The notes beneath the pieces were generated by a model. It was not told where the DNA came from and searched no databases. It was given only the letters and a program-made list of their open reading frames with translations. A program made the translations under genes and the position numbers. A stretch of 64,000 bases of DNA from the NCBI GenBank assembly GCA_900110595.1, contig FOEZ01000022.1, forward strand, positions 1 to 64,000, given 5' to 3'. Shown here one piece after another: positions 26,680 through 35,665 of this stretch. The DNA comes from Arthrobacter sp. OV608. GTDB lineage: Bacteria; Actinomycetota; Actinomycetes; Actinomycetales; Micrococcaceae. The stretch's first letter is position 1, and each line of letters starts with the position of its first letter.

Positions 26680-27866
26680 TGCCTGGAGCCGCTTCTGACT
26701 CCTCCGACTTTGTGGTGGTAGGCGCCGGCCTGGCGGGCGCCGCCACCGCCTGGCAGCTCGCCGCCCGCGGCCACCAGGTCACCCTCCTGGAACGCAGCAC
26801 CCCGGCAGCGCACGATGGCAGCTCCCACGGCTCCGCCCGGATCTTCCGCTATGCCTATCCGGACCCCTTCTATACCCGGGCGGTGCTGGAATCGAAGTCC
26901 CTTTGGGACGGGCTGGCGGCGGTCTCCGGAACCACCCTGATCACTCCGTTCGGCGCCGTGGACTACGGCCCGGAGCGCAATCCCCGGTTGCTGGCCTCGG
27001 TGCTCGCTGGGGAAGGGATCGAGCATGAACTCCTGTCCGCCGCCGACGCCCGCAAGCGCTGGCCGCAGATCGCCTTCGATACCGAGGTCCTCTGGCATCC
27101 CTGGGCGGGGGTGATCGACGCGGAAACCGCGGTGAACGCGATGGTGAGGCTCGCCGTCGGGCACGGTGCCCGGCTGCTGACCGGCTGGGAGCTGCACAGC
27201 GTGGAGCGGACGGGTGCGGGTTACCGGCTGCATTCCTCAACAGGGGAAACAGTGGACGCCGGCAACGTGGTGATCAGCGCCGGCGGCTGGCTGCCCGGGC
27301 TGCTGGGGCAGTTGTCACTTCCGACGGGTTTCCTGGCTGGACTGCCGGAGTTCACCGTGCGGCAGGAGCAGGCGTTCCACTTCAAATACCGGGATCACGA
27401 CGGCGGCGCGGCTTCAGGCAGCACCGGCCGTGGTACCGCGGGCTGGCCCACGTTCATCCACAAGGCCGCCGACATCCAGGCCTACGGCCTTCCCGGCGGA
27501 CGGGACGCAGGCTTCGCGGGGCAGAAAGTGGCCGAGTACAACGGCGGGAAACGCATCCCGTCCGCCCGGGAGCAGACCGGTGAAGTGGATCCCGCCAACC
27601 GTCGCCGCGTGGTGGATTACGTCCGCCGCTACCTTCCCGGCCTGGACCCGGAACCGTACGCCGAAACCACCTGCCTGTTCACCAACACCCCCCGCGAAGA
27701 CTTCGTCATCGACCGCGCGGAGAACCTGACTGTCCTCTCGCCATGTTCGGGGCACGGCGCCAAGTTCGCGCCGCTGATCGGCCAGTGGGCCGCGGACCTG
27801 GCCACCGGTGCCGGGACAGTTCCCGGCCGGTTCCGGATGGCATCGTCAACAGCTGTGACCACCTAG
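26679..27866 (+). CDS. monomeric sarcosine oxidase/N-methyl amino acid oxidase-like flavoprotein (SolA/MSOX family)
   Basis: The protein has 395 residues from the ATG at 26679, which overlaps the GlxD stop (TGATG). The FAD-binding start is FVVVGAGLAGAATAWQLAARG, followed by LLERSTPAAHDGSSHGSARI with the Ser-His-Gly and Arg typical of MSOX/MTOX enzymes. The covalent flavin Cys is present in ETTCLFTNTPREDFVIDR, and the C-terminal SGHGAKFAPLIG is intact. Such enzymes oxidise N-methyl groups of amino acids to formaldehyde and peroxide. Here the likely substrate is an N-methyl or N-alkyl glutamate made by the neighbouring subunits; sarcosine or N-methyltryptophan cannot be excluded. Confidence 0.88.
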   Translation: MPGAASDSSDFVVVGAGLAGAATAWQLAARGHQVTLLERSTPAAHDGSSHGSARIFRYAYPDPFYTRAVLESKSLWDGLAAVSGTTLITPFGAVDYGPERNPRLLASVLAGEGIEHELLSAADARKRWPQIAFDTEVLWHPWAGVIDAETAVNAMVRLAVGHGARLLTGWELHSVERTGAGYRLHSSTGETVDAGNVVISAGGWLPGLLGQLSLPTGFLAGLPEFTVRQEQAFHFKYRDHDGGAASGSTGRGTAGWPTFIHKAADIQAYGLPGGRDAGFAGQKVAEYNGGKRIPSAREQTGEVDPANRRRVVDYVRRYLPGLDPEPYAETTCLFTNTPREDFVIDRAENLTVLSPCSGHGAKFAPLIGQWAADLATGAGTVPGRFRMASSTAVTT

Positions 27867-27877
27867 ATCGGATACCA

Positions 27878-29164
27878 GTGAGCCTTCCACAGATCGTACC
27901 CATGGCGGAGGCCCTGCCGTCCGCCCGAACCAGCGCATCCACTGTGAGCAGCCTGCTGCAGGATATCTCCGCCATCGGCAGGGATACCTCACGCGGCGGC
28001 TACTCGCGGCCGGTGTTCTCCACCGCCGAGACGGACCTGCGCGCCTGGTTCATCGAGCAGGCCGAACGGCGCGGACTGAACGTCCATACCGATCACAACG
28101 GCATCATCTGGGCCTGGTGGGACACTTCCGCCGGCACCAGGAGGGACGCCGTGGTGACGGGCAGCCACCTCGATTCGGTCCCGGGCGGAGGCGCGTACGA
28201 CGGTCCATTGGGGGTCGCCTCGGCGCTGGTCGCCGTCGACATCCTGAAGGCCCGCGGGCTCCGTCCCCGCCGGCCGCTGGCCATCGCCGTTTTCCCGGAG
28301 GAAGAGGGATCACGGTTCGGCGTGGCCTGCCTGGGTTCCCGGCTCCTCACCGGTGAACTGGACCCGGACAAGGCCCGCCGTCTGAAGGACCCGGACGGCA
28401 ACACCTATGCGGACGTCGCGGCCGCGAACGGGCAGGATCCGCGGCTGATCGGCACCGACTACAAGGCCCTCCAGCAGCTTGGCCTGTTCGTGGAGCTGCA
28501 TGTGGAGCAGGGCAGGGGACTGGTGGACCTCAACCAGCCCGTGGCCATCGGTTCGTCAATCCTGGGCCACGGCCGCTGGAAGCTGAGCATCTCCGGGCAG
28601 GGCAACCACGCGGGGACCACCCTGATGGCGGGCCGCAAGGATCCGATGATCGCCGCTGCCAAGATTATGGTCGGCATCCGCGACACTGCCCGGAAGTACC
28701 GGGACGCTCGGGCCACTGTAGGCAGGGTCCAGCCGGTACCTGGCGGGACGAACGTGATCGCGTCCCGCGTGGACCTGTGGATCGACGTCCGCCACCCGGA
28801 CGACTCCGTCACCGCAGCCCTGGTGGAAGCCATCCGGCTCAACGCCGGGATCTTCGCCGCGGAGGAGGGCTGCACCGCAAGCCTGGCCACGGAATCGCTG
28901 AGCCCCACAGTGCATTTCGACGCTGGCCTGCGGGACCGGCTGCAAAAACTGCTTCCCGCCGCGCCGGTCCTGGACACCGGAGCAGGGCACGACGCCGGTG
29001 TGTTGGCTTCACACATCCCCACCGCCATGCTCTTCGTCCGGAACCCCACCGGCGTCTCGCACTCACCGGACGAACTGGTGGAGGACTGGGACGCCGAGGA
29101 AGGCGCCGTGGCGCTGGCTGACTCGCTGGCCGGGCTCCTGGGCGGGGCCCGCGCCACTGGCTAG
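27878..29164 (+). CDS. M20 family Zn-dependent amidohydrolase (HyuC/allantoate amidohydrolase type)
   Basis: The protein has 428 residues from the GTG at 27878; the ATG at 27902 is an alternative but has no ribosome site. Metal ligands are visible in TGSHLDSVPGGGAYDGPLGV (His, Asp), FPEEEGSRFG (Glu), ELHVEQGRGL (His) and GVSHSPDELVED (His). The lid domain contains GQGNHAGTTLMAGRKDPMIA. The family hydrolyses N-carbamoyl amino acids, allantoate or similar amides. In this operon it may release glutamate or an amine from an amide or carbamoyl compound; the substrate is not known. It is 11 bases after the oxidase gene. Confidence 0.88.
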   Translation: MSLPQIVPMAEALPSARTSASTVSSLLQDISAIGRDTSRGGYSRPVFSTAETDLRAWFIEQAERRGLNVHTDHNGIIWAWWDTSAGTRRDAVVTGSHLDSVPGGGAYDGPLGVASALVAVDILKARGLRPRRPLAIAVFPEEEGSRFGVACLGSRLLTGELDPDKARRLKDPDGNTYADVAAANGQDPRLIGTDYKALQQLGLFVELHVEQGRGLVDLNQPVAIGSSILGHGRWKLSISGQGNHAGTTLMAGRKDPMIAAAKIMVGIRDTARKYRDARATVGRVQPVPGGTNVIASRVDLWIDVRHPDDSVTAALVEAIRLNAGIFAAEEGCTASLATESLSPTVHFDAGLRDRLQKLLPAAPVLDTGAGHDAGVLASHIPTAMLFVRNPTGVSHSPDELVEDWDAEEGAVALADSLAGLLGGARATG

Positions 29165-29248
29165 GGCCGCCGTCGTGCACTGCCGTAGAGGTCCCGGCAG
29201 CCCTCGCGTGCGCTTGGAGGGACAGCTGAAACTCGCAGGCGGACGACT

Positions 29249-29275
29249 GAAACGATCATTTTACACATCGGAAAC
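29249..29275 (+). promoter_or_regulatory. GlnR-type nitrogen box upstream of amt
   Basis: GAAAC (29249-29253), six bases, TTTAC (29260-29264), six bases, GAAAC (29271-29275). The alternating half-sites and exact spacing match actinobacterial GlnR boxes, which activate ammonium transport under nitrogen shortage. The site lies 150 bases before the amt start. The rest of the 260-base intergenic region holds no gene. Confidence 0.7.
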
Positions 29276-29424
29276 CCAGCCAAAAATGCCAGTCATACAG
29301 TTGGAACCAGACGGCAATGGCCGCCCTCCGCTGAACGTGGAATTCATCCCGCGTCCCTCCTGACGGATCGGCTCTGACGGCAACTTACCGTTCTCTCTTC
29401 TTCGCATCACGAAAGGGGTTTCCC

Positions 29425-30714
29425 ATGGATTCGGGAAATGTCGCTTGGATTTTGGCCAGTTCCGCGCTGGTCTGCATGATGATCCCCGCCCTGGCCCTGT
29501 TTTACGGGGGCATGGTGGGCTCACGCCGCATCCTCAACATGATGATGATGTGCTTTGGCGGCGCCAGCCTGGTGGCCGTCCTCTGGGCGCTGTTCGGCTA
29601 CTCCATGGCTTTCGGAAACTCCGTGGGCGGCATGGGACTCATCGGGGACGTTACCGAGTTCCCCGGCATGGCGCAGCTGCTTCCCGCCGATGATGGGGCG
29701 TCCATCCCGGTGATCCTCTTCGCCGCATTCCAGCTGTTCTTCGCGTGCGTCACCACGGCACTGGTTGCCGGAGCCGCGGCCGGCCGGATGAAGTTTGGCG
29801 CCTGGATGCTGTTCGCGGGCATCTGGGCCACGATCGTCTACTTCCCCATCGCGCACTGGGTATTCGCGTTCTCCTCGGCTGACGGCAGCACCGTTGGCGG
29901 CTGGATCGCCAGCGGCATCAAGGCCATCGACTTCGCCGGCGGCACCGCGGTGCACATGAACGCCGGCGCTGCCGCACTGGCCCTGGCGCTGGTCCTGGGC
30001 AAGAGCTCCGGCTGGCCCAAGGTGGAACACGCCAAACCGCACAGCCGCCCGCTGGTGCTGGTGGGCGCAGGCCTGCTGTGGGTGGGCTGGTTCGGCTTCA
30101 ACGCCGGCTCTGCGCTTTCCGCCGGCCAGTCCGCATCGGTGGTTTTCCTGAACACCGCTGTTGCTGCTTCCGCCGGCCTCCTGGCCTGGGCACTGGTTGA
30201 GCGGGTCCGCCATGGAGCCGCCACCAGCATGGGCGCCGCTTCCGGTCTGATCTCGGCGCTCGTTGCGATCACCCCCGCCTGTGGTGCTGTCAGCCCGCTC
30301 GGCGCTGTGGCCATCGGCGCGATCGCCGGGGCCGTGTGCTCGCTCGCCATTGAGCTGAAGTTCCGCCTCGGTTTCGACGATTCACTCGACGTGGTGGGTG
30401 TCCACCTCGTGGGCGGCATCCTCGGAACCCTGCTGATCGGCCTGTTTGCCACGGACGCTGCACCCAACGCCGTGAGCGGCCTGTTCTACGGCGGAGGCGT
30501 CGAACTGCTGGGAGTCCAGGCGCTGGCCACCGTCTCCGTCCTGGTCTACTCGTTTGGCATCACATGGATCCTGGCGAAGATCCTGGATAAGACCATTGGC
30601 CTGCGCATCAAGCCCGAAGACGAAATGCGCGGCATCGACCTCGCCGCCCACTCGGAGCTGGCGTACCTGACGGATGAAGATCCGGTGGAGCTCGGTTCGC
30701 CCCAGCGGGTCTAG
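29425..30714 (+). CDS. amt: ammonium transporter, Amt family
   Basis: This 429-residue integral membrane protein has eleven predicted helices and moves ammonium or methylammonium across the inner membrane. Family features are MIPALALFYGGMVGSRRILN near residue 20, FAGGTAVHMNAGAAALALAL with the first pore His near 175, WVGWFGFNAGSALSAGQSAS, and VVGVHLVGGILGTLLIGLFA with the second pore His near 325. The ATG follows GAAAGGGGTTTCCC. It is preceded by a GlnR-type box and follows the amine operon after 260 bases. No glnK gene is next to it. Methylammonium is a known substrate of the family, which fits the neighbours. Confidence 0.95.
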   Translation: MDSGNVAWILASSALVCMMIPALALFYGGMVGSRRILNMMMMCFGGASLVAVLWALFGYSMAFGNSVGGMGLIGDVTEFPGMAQLLPADDGASIPVILFAAFQLFFACVTTALVAGAAAGRMKFGAWMLFAGIWATIVYFPIAHWVFAFSSADGSTVGGWIASGIKAIDFAGGTAVHMNAGAAALALALVLGKSSGWPKVEHAKPHSRPLVLVGAGLLWVGWFGFNAGSALSAGQSASVVFLNTAVAASAGLLAWALVERVRHGAATSMGAASGLISALVAITPACGAVSPLGAVAIGAIAGAVCSLAIELKFRLGFDDSLDVVGVHLVGGILGTLLIGLFATDAAPNAVSGLFYGGGVELLGVQALATVSVLVYSFGITWILAKILDKTIGLRIKPEDEMRGIDLAAHSELAYLTDEDPVELGSPQRV

Positions 30715-30727
30715 CGGCCAGTAAAGG

Positions 30728-30751
30728 ATTCCGGGCGGGGGCGCCCGGAAT
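30728..30751. terminator. hairpin downstream of amt
   Basis: ATTCCGGGC (30728-30736) and GCCCGGAAT (30743-30751) form a perfect nine-base stem with a six-base loop, 14 bases past the amt stop. No T-run follows, so termination may rely on the larger structure just downstream. Confidence 0.6.
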
Positions 30752-30761
30752 ACGAGTCAGG

Positions 30762-30827
30762 CAAAGGGCCAGGCCTTGGACCTGTGCCAGCACCAGCTGG
30801 CTTATAGTTCCAAGGTTTGGCCCTTTG
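30762..30827. terminator. large cruciform between convergent genes
   Basis: Arms of 19 bases (30762-30780 and 30809-30827) pair with only two mismatched positions. The loop holds a second perfect stem, GCCAGC/GCTGGC. It separates the convergent amt and GH43-like genes and is probably a bidirectional terminator. Confidence 0.7.
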
Positions 30828-30841
30828 CTGTGCCCGTTTGT

Positions 30842-31855
30842 TTACCCCTCGCCGCAGACCAGGTTTCCCTCGCGGACTTCCAATACCGCTGCCCGGACGT
30901 GGCTGAGGCGGGTTCGAGGGTCCGGCGCCATGGTGTCGATCTCCTCGCCGTTCCAGTGCGGATGCGTGAAGTAGACCAGCACGGCGCGTTCCCTGCCGTC
31001 CGCCCCGGGCGGGAACGGGACCACATCCGCGTGGCGGCCGACGACGGGCCTCCCGTCCACCGATTCCGGCGCGGTGAGGATGAGCCCGCCCAGGTGGTCC
31101 TGCCGGACCCAGCCGCCCGCGCCGTCCTCCGAGCGGTAGATACCCTGGCCGCGCCACTCGTCCACGATCATCCAGAACGTTCCGCCGAGCTGGAAGACCT
31201 TGGGCCCTTCATGCGGGCGGCCCGGGATGGTGAGTCCTTCAAGGACCCACGACGACGGGTCCCCGGGTGTGTCACTCACCGCGCTGTACGTGTTTGATCC
31301 ACGGGCTTCGTCCTTGTACCAAAGCCGGTACCGGCCGTCCCCGCAGAGGGCGACGGCGGCGTCGATAACGCGTGGCGAGTCCAGGTCGATGGCGCCCAGG
31401 TACTCCCACGTCGAGAGGTCCTGGCTGGCGAACTGGACGATGGATGCGGTCCCGGTCCAGTCGGTCCGCACTCCGCCGAGCACGGTCAGGTACATGATCC
31501 ACTGGCTGCCGATGCGTACGACGTCGGGGGCCCAGAGGGTGGCGGGCAGTTCAGTGTCGGGCGGGACGAGTCCGTCTACGGTGCCCTGGTAGGTCCAGCT
31601 GAGTCCGCCGTCGGAGGACCGCGCAGCGCCGACGGCTGTGCCGTGCACCCATTCGACGCCGGTCAACCCTGGTGCGGTGGCCCGGCGCTGGGTGTAGAAC
31701 AGCACCCACTCGCCGGTGCGGTGGTCCGGGATCAGGATGGGATCTGTGGGGCCGTCCCAGACGGGATCGCGGTAGGGGGTGCTGAACGCATCCGGGCGCA
31801 GGATGGGAGGGGCCGGCGGTGCGAGAGTCTGCTGGGCGGCCTGCTGCTGGGACAC
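30842..31855 (-). CDS. GH43-like five-bladed beta-propeller protein
   Basis: The protein has 337 residues from the GTG at 31855, which has GGAG six to seven bases upstream; a TTG at 31867 is possible but overlaps that ribosome site. Propeller features of the GH43/GH32/DUF377 superfamily include DPVWDGPTDPILIPDH near residue 30 with a candidate catalytic Asp, LWAPDVVRIGSQWIMYLTV near 110, RVIDAAVALCGDGRYRLWYK and HEGPKVFQLGGTFWMIVDEW with a Glu that could act as acid. No signal peptide is seen. It probably handles an arabinose- or galactose-containing sugar inside the cell, but the activity is not proven. It stands apart from the other sugar genes. Confidence 0.72.
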   Translation of the reverse strand: MSQQQAAQQTLAPPAPPILRPDAFSTPYRDPVWDGPTDPILIPDHRTGEWVLFYTQRRATAPGLTGVEWVHGTAVGAARSSDGGLSWTYQGTVDGLVPPDTELPATLWAPDVVRIGSQWIMYLTVLGGVRTDWTGTASIVQFASQDLSTWEYLGAIDLDSPRVIDAAVALCGDGRYRLWYKDEARGSNTYSAVSDTPGDPSSWVLEGLTIPGRPHEGPKVFQLGGTFWMIVDEWRGQGIYRSEDGAGGWVRQDHLGGLILTAPESVDGRPVVGRHADVVPFPPGADGRERAVLVYFTHPHWNGEEIDTMAPDPRTRLSHVRAAVLEVREGNLVCGEG

Positions 31856-31926
31856 AGTTTTCTCCAACGTTGTAGTTTTGGTGCGTCCAGCTTACGCGAT
31901 AGGTGCAGCTGCGAAGGGTTCCCCGC

Positions 31927-34900
31927 CTATTCCTGGAACAGCCCTGCCAGGTCCTCGGCAGTGATGGCACCGCCGGCCAGGGCGTCGCCCTCCATTACAT
32001 CGGCGAACAGCTGCGACTTCCGGGCTTTTAGCGCCATCACCTTTTCCTCGATGGTGTCCTTGGCCACGAGCCGGTAGACCATCACGTTCCGTGCCTGCCC
32101 GATCCGGTGCGTCCGGTCCACGGCCTGGGCCTCGGAGGCCGGGTTCCACCACGGGTCCAGCAGGAACACGTAGTCGGCTTCCGTCAGGTTGAGGCCGAAA
32201 CCGCCGGCCTTCAGGGAGATCAGGAACACCGGGGCGCTGCCGTTCTTGAACTCGCTGACCACGTCGGCGCGGTTGCGGGTACCGCCGTCGAGGTAGCAGT
32301 ACTCGATCTTCTCCTCGTCCAGCCGCTCGCGGACCTTCCCCAGGAAGCCGGTGAACTGGCTGAAGATCAGGGCGCGGTGGCCCTCCGCCACGAGATCCTC
32401 GAGCTGCTCGAACAAAACGTCCAGCTTGCTGGAACGGACCGACGTCAGTGCAGGGTCCACGAGGGAGGCGTCCAGGCTGAGCTGCCGCAGCAGGGTCAAC
32501 GACTGGAAGATGGTGAACCGGTTCTTGTTGACGTCCTCGATCAGCCCCAGGATCTTCTGCCGTTCCCGCTGCAGGTGCGTCTGGTACACCTTCTGGTGGC
32601 GCGGGTTCAGCACCACTTCGAGAATCTGCTCCTGCTTGGGCGGCAGGTCCTTGATGACCTGGTCCTTGGTGCGCCGCAACATCAGTGGACGGACCCGACG
32701 GCGGAGCTTGTCCAGCTGCCCCTTGTCGCCGTTCTTCTCCACCGGCTTCTGGTAATACTCGGCGAAGCGTTTGGGACTGGAAAACAGGCCGGGGGCCACG
32801 ATCGAGGTGAGGGCCCAGAACTCCATCAGGTTGTTCTCCAGCGGCGTGCCCGTGATGGCCAGCTTGAAGGCCGCCGGCAGTTTCCGCGCACACTGGTAGG
32901 CCTTGGACTGATGGTTCTTCACGAACTGGGCCTCGTCCAGCACCAGGCCCGCCCACTGTGTGGACGCGTAGGCCTCGTAATCGATCCGGAACAGCGCGTA
33001 GGACGTGATCACGATGTCCGCGCCGGCGAGCGCCTCCGCAGGGACTTGGCTGCTCTTGGCGAAGGTCTCGCTGATGGCGTGGACCTTCAGGCCGGGCGCG
33101 AAGCGCGCGGCTTCCAGGGCCCAGTTGCCCACCACGCTGGTGGGCGCAACCACCAAAAAGGGAGCGCCGTCGTCGGCCGCTGAACCTGTTGGACTGGGAC
33201 CCTGCGCGCTGGCACCCTCGGCGCTGGCACCTGAGCTGCCGGCCCCGGAACCCTCCGCCACGGCCGGCAGGGCCAGTTCCTTAGCCGCGCACATCAGCGC
33301 GAGTGCCTGCACAGTCTTGCCGAGGCCCATGTCGTCGGCCAGGATGCCGCCCAGGCTGTGCTTGTACAGGAAGCTGAGCCAGTTGAAGCCCTCCAGCTGG
33401 TACGGCCGCAGCTCCGCGTTGAGGGTGGCCGGCAGCGGCAGGCCGTCCACGCCGCCCTCCAGCAGGCCGCCCACGGCGGAGCGCCAGGCGGCGGCCTGCT
33501 CGTCCACGATCCCCAGCTGGGCCAGCTCGTCCCACAGGCCGGCCTGGAAGCGGCTGATCTGCAGCGGCGCATCCTTGTTGTCCTGCAGCGAGCGGGCCTC
33601 CTCGATCAGGGCGCGCAGCTGGTGCAGCTCGGGCAGGTCCAGGGAGAAGTAGGCTCCGCTGGGCAGCAGCATTTTGGTCTGGCCCGCGGCGAGCGCCGAG
33701 AACACTGCGGCGAAGGAGACCGGTTGGCCCTCCAGGGAAATCTGGATGCCGAGGTCGAACCAGTCGCGCTGCTCGGTGGCTTTGGTGGAAATGGAAACCA
33801 CGGGTGCTTCCTCGGCCTCGCGGTAGTCGGCGATCTCGCCCACCGTGTCCACGTCCACATCGGGAGCCTCGCGCAGCCGGGGGAGCACCTCCTCGGTGAA
33901 GGCCAGGGTGTCCAGGCCCTTCAGCTCCACGGAAGCAGCGAGCCGGGGGGTTCCCCAGCCGCCGGTGGCGGATTCACCCAGCGCGGGAACCACTTCCCAC
34001 GGCCGGCCGATGCCTTCCAGGATGCGGGCCTCGGCGGTGTCGTCGCGGTAGCCGTGGTCACCCGGGTGCCGCCACAGCGGCTGGGCGGTGACGAGCTTTC
34101 CGGTTTTGTAGTGCCACTCCCAGTGCAGCCGGAGCCTGTGGTCCGCACCGTAGTTGGCGAGCAGCGAGAGCGTGGGGACGGCCAGTGCGGGCAGTGACAC
34201 GGACTCGTCGCGGGCCGTGACCCGGGCGGTTTGCTTGAGCTTGGGATAGAAGCCGGTGAGGAAGCGTGTCTCGTCCTTGGCGGGGATGTGAAGGGTGCTT
34301 CCGGCGGTGACAAACGCCAGCAGTTCTTCGCTCAGGCCGCCCTCAAGCGGTGCCAGCGTGATGATGCCGTCGGGGTCGGGGACTCCTGGCAGGGAGGCTT
34401 CGCCGGAGGTGAAGAAGATGCCGTGCGCGGGCCGGCCGATGGTTCCCACGGCGGCCGGATCAATATCCTCCCCCTCCACGGTGATGGTGGGCGCAAGCTC
34501 CAGGCCGCCGTCGGACGCCTGCTCCTGGGGCGGGACACGCTGTCCCGCCGCGGGTTCAGCCCCGGGGTTGTCATCCAGCGGGCTTTCAACAGGAGCACCG
34601 TAACGGCCCAGGTTAAGGCCGACGGCGGCAGGGGACTCCGCGAGCCGCACCGGTTCGCTGCCCTTGGAGTGAACCAGGGCCAGGCCGATCTTCCCGGCGT
34701 CTGCCAGCAGGCTCCACAGGTTCTTGCCGGAATAGGTGTTCATGCCCAGCCACAGGCCGGAGGAGTTCTGCATCCGGCTGGCCGAGGCGGAGTGGGCGGC
34801 CAGGAACTCCTGCATCCACTCCACATGCGAAACGTTGCATTCGCGGCGGAAGTTCAGGTAGCTCAGGGTGTTCCAGGAGACGTCGCCGCGGATCCACTTG

Positions 34901-35487
34901 CCCTTGGCCCCCATGATGACCGGGCGGGCCTTGAGCTGGCGGACGCTGCGGAGGGGGTCCCGACGGCCTGTGTAGGAGAAGTGCGGTGCCGGCTCCTCAA
35001 TCTCGAACTGGAGGGCAAGCGGGACACCGCCGGTGGAGGGTGCGGCGCCGGGCTGGGAGATCAGGGGGCTGAGGGCCTTTTCCCAATCGGACACGGCCGC
35101 GGAGGGCTCCCGCGAGAGTTGGGTGGCGGGTGCGCCGCCCGGGGACAGCAGCTGGACGCGGGTGGCCGGGTTGTCCTCCGCCGCGAAGAGCAGCGCCGCC
35201 ACGTGCTTGCAGTCCTTCCGGACCGGGCAGCTGCACACGCCAACCGTGCAGCTCCAGCCGCCGCCCTTGCGGACCAGTTTGGCGGTAGTGGAATAGGGCA
35301 GGTCAGCACCGCCGCGGACCTTGCCCAGCATGAGCCCGGTGGCGGGATCGAAAGAGATGCCCGAAACACGGCTGCCCATGGCGTAGGCCAGTCCGGCGGC
35401 CAGGGAACGGTCGTTGATGGCGGGGGTCTGTATTGCCAGTGCCGAGCTTTCGTCCGGGTGGGATGGAATGGCGCGCGCTACTTTCAA
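31927..35487 (-). CDS. SWI2/SNF2-family helicase with N-terminal SWIM zinc finger
   Basis: This 1186-residue ATP-driven DNA translocase probably works in repair or remodelling of DNA-protein complexes. A SWIM zinc finger is visible at residues 85-95 (CSCPVRKDCKHVA). A long middle region follows. The SNF2 ATPase starts near residue 700, with Walker A DDMGLGKT near 719, an Ala/Ser/Gly-rich insert (GAGSSGASAEGASAQGPSPT) after motif Ia, and DEAQ in LDEAQFVKNHQSK near 850. The helicase C domain has RALIFSQFTGFLGKVRERLD and LLDPWWNPASEAQAVDRTHR. The start is TTG at 35487 without a clear ribosome site, so the true start is uncertain. Confidence 0.92.
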   Translation of the reverse strand: MKVARAIPSHPDESSALAIQTPAINDRSLAAGLAYAMGSRVSGISFDPATGLMLGKVRGGADLPYSTTAKLVRKGGGWSCTVGVCSCPVRKDCKHVAALLFAAEDNPATRVQLLSPGGAPATQLSREPSAAVSDWEKALSPLISQPGAAPSTGGVPLALQFEIEEPAPHFSYTGRRDPLRSVRQLKARPVIMGAKGKWIRGDVSWNTLSYLNFRRECNVSHVEWMQEFLAAHSASASRMQNSSGLWLGMNTYSGKNLWSLLADAGKIGLALVHSKGSEPVRLAESPAAVGLNLGRYGAPVESPLDDNPGAEPAAGQRVPPQEQASDGGLELAPTITVEGEDIDPAAVGTIGRPAHGIFFTSGEASLPGVPDPDGIITLAPLEGGLSEELLAFVTAGSTLHIPAKDETRFLTGFYPKLKQTARVTARDESVSLPALAVPTLSLLANYGADHRLRLHWEWHYKTGKLVTAQPLWRHPGDHGYRDDTAEARILEGIGRPWEVVPALGESATGGWGTPRLAASVELKGLDTLAFTEEVLPRLREAPDVDVDTVGEIADYREAEEAPVVSISTKATEQRDWFDLGIQISLEGQPVSFAAVFSALAAGQTKMLLPSGAYFSLDLPELHQLRALIEEARSLQDNKDAPLQISRFQAGLWDELAQLGIVDEQAAAWRSAVGGLLEGGVDGLPLPATLNAELRPYQLEGFNWLSFLYKHSLGGILADDMGLGKTVQALALMCAAKELALPAVAEGSGAGSSGASAEGASAQGPSPTGSAADDGAPFLVVAPTSVVGNWALEAARFAPGLKVHAISETFAKSSQVPAEALAGADIVITSYALFRIDYEAYASTQWAGLVLDEAQFVKNHQSKAYQCARKLPAAFKLAITGTPLENNLMEFWALTSIVAPGLFSSPKRFAEYYQKPVEKNGDKGQLDKLRRRVRPLMLRRTKDQVIKDLPPKQEQILEVVLNPRHQKVYQTHLQRERQKILGLIEDVNKNRFTIFQSLTLLRQLSLDASLVDPALTSVRSSKLDVLFEQLEDLVAEGHRALIFSQFTGFLGKVRERLDEEKIEYCYLDGGTRNRADVVSEFKNGSAPVFLISLKAGGFGLNLTEADYVFLLDPWWNPASEAQAVDRTHRIGQARNVMVYRLVAKDTIEEKVMALKARKSQLFADVMEGDALAGGAITAEDLAGLFQE

Positions 35488-35665
35488 CAGGCCGCGGCGG
35501 GGCCGGGCCGGTGGTTGGTTATCTGATTCATCTTAGTTCGCCGGCGGGATTCAAAAGCCCCGGAAACTTCGCCGGACGTTCATTTCCTCCTCAACCCTGC
35601 AGGTACCAGGCGCACGTAGCGTGAAAAGCGTTCAAGCAGCACCCGCAAAAGCAGTGAGGATTGCC

